The notes beneath the pieces were generated by a model, which saw only the letters and a list, made by a program, of their open reading frames with translations, was not told the origin of the DNA and made no database searches. DNA of 64,000 nt from Isoetes taiwanensis (taxonomy: Eukaryota; Streptophyta; Lycopodiopsida; Isoetales; Isoetaceae): the NCBI GenBank assembly GCA_021234155.1, contig JAJEKV010000014.1:4483563-4547562 (forward strand), in the 5' to 3' direction. This document shows positions 57,405 to 64,000 of this stretch, in pieces (positions within the stretch are counted from its first letter, which is position 1; the number at the start of each line of letters is the position of its first letter). The position numbers were made by a program, and so were the translations under genes.

Positions 57405-58968
57405 TGTGACGTTCCAAGTATGTATACGGACACGTCACTTGGTATAAGGCGCGCCACCTGGGGGATGATAACCTAGGGGGTTGACCACAATGGATTTAAT
57501 TAGCTATGATAACCAAATTATTAAGGATAATTATCTAAAGACATGTGATTAAGTCAATCCATAGTAGGAAGGCGCCATTTGGCATCACCCGGGTTGCCCG
57601 ACAAAGATAAGGGTTGCTAAACTAGGCCACCAAAGGGCGCCATCCTCATACCGTGCCAATTTCGACCCAAAGAAGGAGCCAGGGCAGCCGAAAGGCCAGA
57701 AAACCGTTGCTGTTCGTCCGCAGATCGCCAAACACCCTTTCGCTGTTGTTGTTACCCCCAAGAAGACCCATGGAAGCACCCCTTGACAACGGGTCCAGCT
57801 TAAAAACTCTGGTTAGTGGTAGTTAATTTGCAAATTGTAGAATATCTCTCTAGGATTCTTTTCTGGATGGTTTTGGGTGAGACTAACCCTTCGTTGGTAA
57901 TTAGGAATACTTTTCAATTATGAATGATGCTCTGTTATGGGATGGTCGATGTCTCTATGAGTCAGTTTAGTCGCTCCAGTAAACAGGGATTAAAGGGGGG
58001 GTAGAGGCCTCTGAGCGTGGGTATAGAATGCTCCTAGTACTTCCTTTAACACCCTGGTAGTGGCCTGTGCGCAAGAGCCCACCGGGTCATAGACGCTATG
58101 GTCTGGCTTAGCACCGCACAAAGGGACACAGTGGTGAAGTAGGGGGTGGGGTCTTGCACGAGCATAAAAGGCTCCTGAGACTCCTACAGTGGGCTAGGCC
58201 TGATAGCCGGTCACGTGGAGGGCCGGGTATGGGTCTGACACTCCCTGGGTGTAGTGGTGTGACCCGTATGGGGCACCATGCACTTTGAGTAGAATTAGGG
58301 TGAGTAAGTCGGGTACGGATGCGGGGGTCGCTGATGCGACACGTATTCTCTAGCTCACCCACGCCACCACCGTGATCCCGGGAAGGGGACGCCCCCCCTG
58401 ACTGCCCTCATCGGACCAGGTGTCATGAACCCGAGTAGACTCAAAGGGTGATCCCCGAGTCTGCGGCTCCCGGAAGGTCAGAAGCGAAAACCATAGCGTG
58501 AATCGACCCATCCGCAGTGCGCATGAGAGGGGCGGATGGAGTGGACAACCCTAGCCGATGTTCTATGCCAGCCAACGCCATGCCAAGATTCGCCTCGCCG
58601 ATCTCCTGAGACCCAAATGGTGGCCGCCCCCACTAGAGTCTGAGCCGGGGTAGAACCTGGGTTTTGGGTGTTTTCCTAGCTTAGATGCATGTTCTTGCCG
58701 TCGGTACTTGGATGGATGTGCCACCCCTCGTGGTGGATGTTTATATGTGATTTATGTTGTATGCTAACCTTGTATTCATGCTTCCGCGACGTAGGCGCCC
58801 ATCGAAGGCGTGGGCCGAATGACCCCTCCGTGTCCTTCACCTGAGCTTCTCTATGTAGACGGCCCGGGTTAGATGGAGGGCCCTGCTCGTGGCGGGATGG
58901 TCGCCATGGGAGGGGAAAGTCCCCGTATGTATACGGCCGGGGGTCGTATATATTCAGGGAGCGTCACA
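57405..58968 (+). repeat. Chromovirus 3' LTR
   Basis: Begins TGTGACGTTCC and ends GCGTCACA; 1,564 bp. Matches the 5' LTR along its whole length. Confidence 0.93.
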
Positions 58969-58973
58969 AAGGC
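58969..58973. repeat. Target-site duplication AAGGC, right copy
   Basis: Matches 45913-45917; fixes the outer boundary of the 3' LTR at 58968. Confidence 0.85.
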
Positions 58974-59166
58974 CAGACAAGTAATCACCTCTGGGGAACG
59001 CGGCCTTAACTTCGAGGCACTAATGATGGCACCGAAAAGATTTCCCCAAATTAAGCATATAATCCAGGAGTTGGTGACCGAGATCATCAAGACTCTGCCA
59101 GATGTCTATTTTGCGCCCAAGGCCATTGTACTATATATATTAGTAGAGTTAGATCTCAAGTTTTAG
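58974..59166 (+). pseudogene. Interrupted host exon, right half
   Basis: Removing the element and one AAGGC joins the left flank (frame ending PVKEQV) to KARQVITSGERGLNFEALMM and onward (PKRFPQIKHIIQELV, EIIKTLPDVYFAPKA), a continuous frame to TAG at 59164-59166. In that frame the left side is open back to a TAG about 60 bp upstream, where an AG could be a splice acceptor. Protein family not recognised. Insertion into coding sequence is inferred from the open frame across the empty site. Confidence 0.45.
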
Positions 59167-59407
59167 ATGAGACTTAGTATTGTTTTGTTTCATTTTTCTC
59201 GTCTCAGCGTCTCCCGAGACCTCATGTACTCTTTTTGATATCCAAAGGATTCTTATCTTGGCATACAGTTTCCTTGCTTTTATGTTTTGTTCTTTCTGTT
59301 CTTATCTCTTTGCAAAATACCGCGTCACACCCTATACTAAGGATTTGTCTGTTTGATCCAAGGGTCCTCATAGAGGGCTGTCTTGCAGACAATCCCGTAC
59401 CCAAACC
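59167..59407. other. Non-coding, nothing recognised
   Basis: Short stretch between the interrupted exon and the hAT remnant. Confidence 0.4.
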
Positions 59408-60503
59408 CTAAACACTACAGCTAAAGAATGCATATGCATTGGTAACCAACATGTCCACCTTCTCAACGCATTTGAATTGTTCTACAATTTGATATGCTAA
59501 ATCCATGTGATGAGCCATACAATGCCTTCCCAATATATAAGGTGCCATTCCAGTCTGAATCCGAACACACAAATCATTTATGTTCCCTTGCATAACAAAA
59601 GCTCCGTCCACGCCAACACAAACTAGTTTTCTTGCAATCTTGTCCATGGACAATTCTAGCTGGTTAAGTAAGGTTTCCTTTACAATTTCATAAATGCTCT
59701 TTGCATTAGCATCTTGCTAAGTTTTCTAACCCAACATAGGCGGATCGTCTCGCATGTTCTTTCACATAGTAGACTGTCATACAGACCCAAGAACTATTGT
59801 CTTTAGTGCTAGCTTCATCCAATGACAATGAAAAGTAATCGCACGCTTTTATAATGTCCCTCAAGTCATCCTGCATAACTTGATTCATTACTTTAGCAAA
59901 TTCCCATTTACTGTTTCGTGACCAATGCGAATCAGAAAAATTTGACGTGCTTTGGAGCACGAGGAATCTTTTATATTCCGGATAGTCCATCATAGGGCGC
60001 GCCAACTTTAAGACATGAAAAACTGTTTGCAATTGTACTAGCTTGGCATCTAAACTTTTATCCAACATCTTTTGGAACATGAGGCGAATTGATGCAGCAT
60101 TCTCTACTTTTTGTTTCTCTGTTTGCTTGTGCTGCTCAAAAAGTATTACATTACTTTTATGCTAGCGTGACTTTACATAATCCAAATAGCTCGTGGGTTT
60201 GAAAAAATCACCAGGAATACGGACAAATAAGGTTAGGTAAGTCTCATGCTGTTGATGGGCTTCATCTGCAGACTGAATTGCCAGCTTCAACTGATTTTTC
60301 ATATCATGGATTTTGTTCTCTTTCTCTGTAAGGAGGCGGAGTCGTTCCTTAATATTGCGGTGAGTATGCATGGCGTGAGAAGAGATGGGACTTTGAGTGG
60401 AGACCTGTAGCTGAAGACTAGCAATCTCAGCGTCATCCACAATCTTCTGTTTTTGCAACTCATTGAGCTGGACTTGCAATTCTGTGATCTGAGCTTGAAC
60501 CAC
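59408..60503 (-). pseudogene. hAT-superfamily transposase-like pseudogene with coiled-coil N terminus
   Basis: 60503-60162 is a long coiled coil (ITELQVQLNELQKQ; KENKIHDMKNQLKL). The same frame runs through TAG at 60162-60164 to HKSNVILFEQHKQ and 60080-59706 with YFSLSLDEASTKDNSSWVCM, the DUF4371/ZNF862-type hAT block with the first catalytic Asp. After a frame change near 59715 it continues DANAKSIYEIVKE, then KLVCVGVDGAFVMQG and GRHCMAHHMDLAYQI (CxxH block). The C-terminal dimerisation domain is missing. Derived from a hAT DNA transposon or a domesticated relative; not functional as sequenced. Confidence 0.65.
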
Positions 60504-61489
60504 AGCTAACTAACCTTCTAAAATAGTAATACGGACCTCACCCTGCATGTGGTGGTCTAGAATATGTTTGATGAAGGAAAATTGCTTATTCTACCCTAAG
60601 AAAAAGAGGTCACGAAGAATGTGGAACCCAAAATTGCTGAGGAAAGGGTTTACCTAATAAAGATATGAAGGTTGTCAGACTTAGAAAGAAAGTTTTCCTA
60701 AAAGAATGGCGTTATGCTGGCAGGGCCAGGCATGCCATGGAGACCTAAAAGGGCAGACTTCGAACCATCACTACTTGTTATCAAAGTATATCAAAGTAGT
60801 ATACATGAATATAAAGATTCTTGAGATGCTTGGAGCAAGAGAATCAACTCTGAGAGTTGTGATAGAGAATCCAATTGGAATTCATGATTAACCATAATGG
60901 GTGTATTGGCTATTTATGGAGCAAGGTCTCCAGAAATGCAAGGATTAACCTGGGGTTAATATTGCAAAATGTGAATGGTACAATTACTAGAAGCTTGTTT
61001 CTAATTAGATCCCTGGGGGAGTCTTTGGTCATTACCACTGTATTGTTTATAAGAAGCAGGGTCTTCTGTAGCATAGTATTCTTAGATCTAGGATCAAGAA
61101 TATTGAATAGTGAATCACGTGACTAGCATCAGATACTTAGTTGCACTAAGTGTCAACTAAGGGACAAACTGGGCCTCTGTTCTATTCCAAAAAGCTGATA
61201 AATGCGTCATAAAGAACCTGGGGTTCTTGGCAGAAGAATAGACACACAGTTTCAACTGGATATTATAATACTAGTGGCAAGGTAAGAACCTTGAGACCAT
61301 TAGTTAAAGATGTCCTGATATGCTGGACTCAGGAAGGATCAATGAAGACAGCATATGAGTTGAGTTAGAAGTTATGAATGGATTAGGAGTGCACCCTATT
61401 CCGCATAAGTCAACTCAAAAAAGCAATATTGTTCAAAGATTGTGACAATACTCCTAGCCCTTAGCTCTGAGAGGCTGTGCAATAAGAGT
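60504..61489. other. Probable decayed internal part of a gypsy element
   Basis: No clear coding domain on either strand. Its position directly upstream of a chromodomain and LTR suggests eroded retroelement sequence. Confidence 0.4.
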
Positions 61490-61907
61490 GTTGCAGAGTA
61501 TTGGATCTCGTGGCAAGATCAGTCACTTCCCGGGGCCACATGGGAAAGTGAAGACTACATGCAGCCAAATCCTCACCTGGCTCAAAACCCGTTGATAACA
61601 TGGAAGGATTAGTGGAGTCAATATGAGGTCAGTTACCTAAAAGTAAAGAATTAGAGACTTGCATAAGGGATAGCAAGTAGGACGTCCGCTAAAAAATCAG
61701 TTATGAAACCATGATCACAGGGTGATCCAGGGAACAGGTTTCATAAGGGACCAGAAGTTGAAACCATGATCATGAGGTGATGCAGAGAAAGGGTTTCAAA
61801 ATGAACTAGATGGTGAAACCATGGTCACCGGGTAACCCAAGGAATGGGTTTCAAAATACACACACTCCCATGATCCTTGGGGACTAAGGATTTGAAGGGG
61901 GGAAGTA
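61490..61907 (+). pseudogene. Chromovirus 3' remnant with chromodomain and polypurine tract
   Basis: The plus frame reads EYWISWQDQSLPGATWESED and MQPNPHL, a chromodomain C-terminal half. It is followed by stop-ridden sequence, a three-copy tandem repeat at 61703-61855 (GAAACCATG(A/G)TCA..GGGT), then the purine tract TTGAAGGGGGGAAG at 61891-61905. Confidence 0.65.
61703..61855. repeat. Three-copy 50-bp tandem repeat in a retroelement 3' UTR
   Basis: GAAACCATG(A/G)TCA...GGGTTTCA-type units begin near 61706, 61759 and 61814, ending in GGGTTTCAAAA or GGTTTCATAA. Confidence 0.8.
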
Positions 61908-62239
61908 TGTTACGAACATAAGTTAGGCTCTAGGTCATAAGTCGTATGTTCCATACATATGTTGGTTCCTAGGTCATATAGGACCATTAAACCTAAGGAT
62001 TAGAGGTTTAAGGGACAAGTGGCATAAGGAGGTGCCAAGAGGCTACATGCATGCATGCATATGCATGGCGACATGTCACAATAGTTGGTACCTATATAAG
62101 AGATCAGGGATCTCAGGAGAGTCGTTTTGGGAATGATTAGGAACTGCAATATGCAGTAGCATTGATCCAAGGGATCAACACAAGTCTGGCGTGGGGAGTC
62201 CAGGGGACTCAAGGAGTGGGGATCCATGGGGTTATAACA
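61908..62239 (+). repeat. LTR of the 61.5-kb chromovirus remnant
   Basis: TGTTACGAAC ... GGTTATAACA, 332 bp, with TGTTA/TAACA inverted ends. It directly follows a purine tract and contains a TATATAAG promoter-like box near 62094. No second LTR is in the window. Confidence 0.75.
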
Positions 62240-62242
62240 ATA

Positions 62243-62705
62243 GCTAAGTTGAAAATTTGTAGATTTTGTAATTTCTAAGTCGTTAAATCATTATTACGTG
62301 AAACCACATGCATGTGGAGAAACACTGGTCAACACATGAACAGTGTTTAAGTCAATTCCCGATGAATAGTATTTTGAAAACTTACTATTGCATTATTTCA
62401 ATAGACAATTTAAACATTGCTTTCCAACAATTGCTAAGTTGAAAATTTGTAGATTTTGTAATTTCTAAGTCATTAAATCATTATAACATGAAACCACATG
62501 TGTGTTTTGAAACATTGGTCAACACATGAACATTGTTTAAGTCAATGCCAGTTGAACAATGTTTTGAAAACTTAATTGCATTATTTCAATAGATAAATTC
62601 TAACATTGCTTTCCAACAATTGCTAAGTTGAAAATTTGTAGATTTTCTAATTTCTAAGTCATTAAATCATTATAATATGAAACCACATACGTGTAGAGAA
62701 ACATC
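62243..62705. repeat. 190-bp tandem repeat, about 2.4 copies
   Basis: GCTAAGTTGAAAATTTGTAG starts copies at 62243, 62433 and 62622. Units share TTTCTAAGTC(G/A)TTAAATCAT and AACA(T/C)TGGTCAACACATGAAC. Copies differ by scattered substitutions, so the repeat is moderately old. Satellite-like length. Confidence 0.9.
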
Positions 62706-63443
62706 ATAGCTTATGTATTTCAAGTCTTTTTCAAAGAAAACAGTACATTAAGCAAAATTATATCTTTTAAGATATTGCGTAAAATTGCTCGCTACATAGC
62801 CATGACATAGAAAGTGCAATGCTAGACTTCATCATTTATGGTTGTAAGTGGCACTGGTATAATATAAACTTCCGGTTTAAATGGTTCCATACACAGTCTA
62901 CACAGCATATCCATAATAATTAATTAAGTTCAGCATTTTGAGAAAGATCACTACTGCATTAACTCCTCTTGCACATACAAAAACTATTGCTTCAAGATTT
63001 CAAGCACAGATTTTCCAGCTACAAACCTTAAGGTAAATAAATACATTCAAATGGATCTAGTGATATACTTAAGATCTGCTTACTTTGGTGGCAGTCATCC
63101 AATAGCCTTATAGAAGTCCGAGCTGACTGGTACCCATGAGAATCATAACCTAAAGCATCATCATGAGCATTAATTTGAGGGCATGCCACAATCCACACAT
63201 TGGAAAACTATCCAAGCTTAGAAATCAGAATGTTTGCAAGAGTTTTCATATCAAACATCTCTAACATCTCCATTATCTAAGCCTTAAACATGCAGTCCTG
63301 TGCATCTAAGACTCAGCTATTGAAATCAATTACCCTGCACTGGATCTACAAGAATCACATAAGTTCACATTAGAATAAAAGAGTGTACAGAATGATACAT
63401 GACAGGAATAAATTTTAAAATCCATTTTTAGCGGTTAATAGGC
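62706..63443. other. Non-coding, probable 3' flank of the minus-strand gene
   Basis: AT-rich without coding evidence. Confidence 0.4.
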
Positions 63444-63998
63444 TCAGACTTGCTTTCTTGCACTCTTTCTCCTATCAGTCGCAAGTTCACTTGGTTTCCT
63501 TCCAATCATGCGCCTTTTTCTACCATTAGGGTTCTTTCTCCTCACTACAACCTTCTTCCTTATAGCCATTAGGATGTGCTTCTTCCTTTTTTGAATGGTC
63601 ATCTTGCTTGTTTCCTTGCAGTCACTTGCCAATGTCTCAGAATCTGCTATCGGGAGCGAATCTATGATGTGCTCGCATGCTTCCATAGATAAGTGGTACA
63701 CATTACTATCATTTACGTCAGCAATGAAATTTACCTTTGCACATACCACAAGATGTGAATAGCAATTGACATCTGGCATTTGGTCTAGAAGCTCGTACCT
63801 ATCTTCACCAATGTATTTGTAGTACTTAACTATCAAAATGACTTCCTGCCTGCTAAACTTTGAACCCCAATGATCTTTGAATGCATTTTGCGTAGCGTGC
63901 TTTCATTCTGAACACTTGATGATCCAAAAGTCAATATTTTCTTCATTGTTGGCTTCTGCATTGATGACAAAATTGTCACAACCTCTACAAGCTCTCTC
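63444..63998 (-). CDS. Unidentified gene, C-terminal part, runs off the window
   Basis: The minus-strand frame is open from the window edge (ERACRGCDNFVINAEANNEE) to TAA at 63444, with one in-frame TGA near 63910. The middle reads QEVILIVKYYKYIGEDRYEL, LLDQMPDVNCYSHLVVCAKV, a beta-rich pattern faintly like a BAH or reader domain. The last 60 residues are very basic (RKKHILMAIRKKVVVRRKNP), as in a nuclear localisation or DNA-binding tail. No family recognised with confidence; it may be a pseudogene because of the TGA. Confidence 0.45.
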
Positions 63999-64000
63999 TT

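Overview
The window is plant nuclear DNA, most likely from a fern or another seed-free vascular plant. The evidence is a long PLS-type PPR gene, a plant-specific complex I subunit, a WRKY exon, plant-type mitochondrial NAD-isocitrate dehydrogenase, GT-AG introns, and large Ty1/copia and Ty3/gypsy chromovirus elements. The species is inferred, not shown. Ordinary genes are sparse and separated by transposon debris.

Layout: 1-0.5 kb, a small MITE and repeats. 0.5-2.7 kb, PPR gene (+). 4.7-5.0 kb, complex I P1-like subunit (-). 6.2-7.3 kb, two-exon FkbM methyltransferase (+). 8.55 kb, an orphan ADP-glucose pyrophosphorylase exon. 9.7 kb, a LINE scrap. 11.6-20.75 kb, a gag-less copia element on the minus strand in a tandem LTR array (truncated unit, LTR, internal, LTR, internal, LTR). 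21.8-24.65 kb, a HUH-endonuclease (Rep-like) gene with upstream direct repeats and a downstream hairpin plus tRNA-like fold. 25.2-26.0 kb, two exons of a WRKY gene. 26-31 kb, non-coding with a segmental duplication. 31.4-32.3 kb, a terminal-inverted-repeat element with a 5.8S-ITS2-28S rDNA piece lodged in one arm. 32.9-35.4 kb, intact four-exon NAD-IDH (-). 36.6-40.4 kb, decayed gypsy (-). 43.5-45.5 kb, a multi-exon minus-strand gene with a coiled coil, a RING-like zinc finger and an FCP1/NLI-like domain. 45.9-58.97 kb, a complete 13-kb chromovirus (+) flanked by the 5-bp duplication AAGGC. 59.0-59.2 kb, the interrupted host exon. 59.4-60.5 kb, hAT pseudogene (-). 61.5-62.2 kb, another chromovirus tail with its 3' LTR. 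62.2-62.7 kb, a 190-bp tandem repeat. 63.4-64 kb, a partial unknown gene (-).

The standout is the 13-kb chromovirus. Between its primer-binding site and gag it carries about 4.5 kb of accessory coding sequence, including an unmistakable histone H3 fold fused behind a novel N-terminal region and coiled coil. Its integrase ends in a chromodomain, a module class that binds methylated histone H3 tails. One element may therefore encode both a histone H3 and a histone reader. A second theme is technical. Copies of the same retroelement, and all four recognisable initiator-Met primer-binding sites, differ mostly at CAG/CTG trinucleotides, which suggests consensus errors at CHG-methylated sites in repeats. 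Many apparent frameshifts in the retroelements may therefore not be real.
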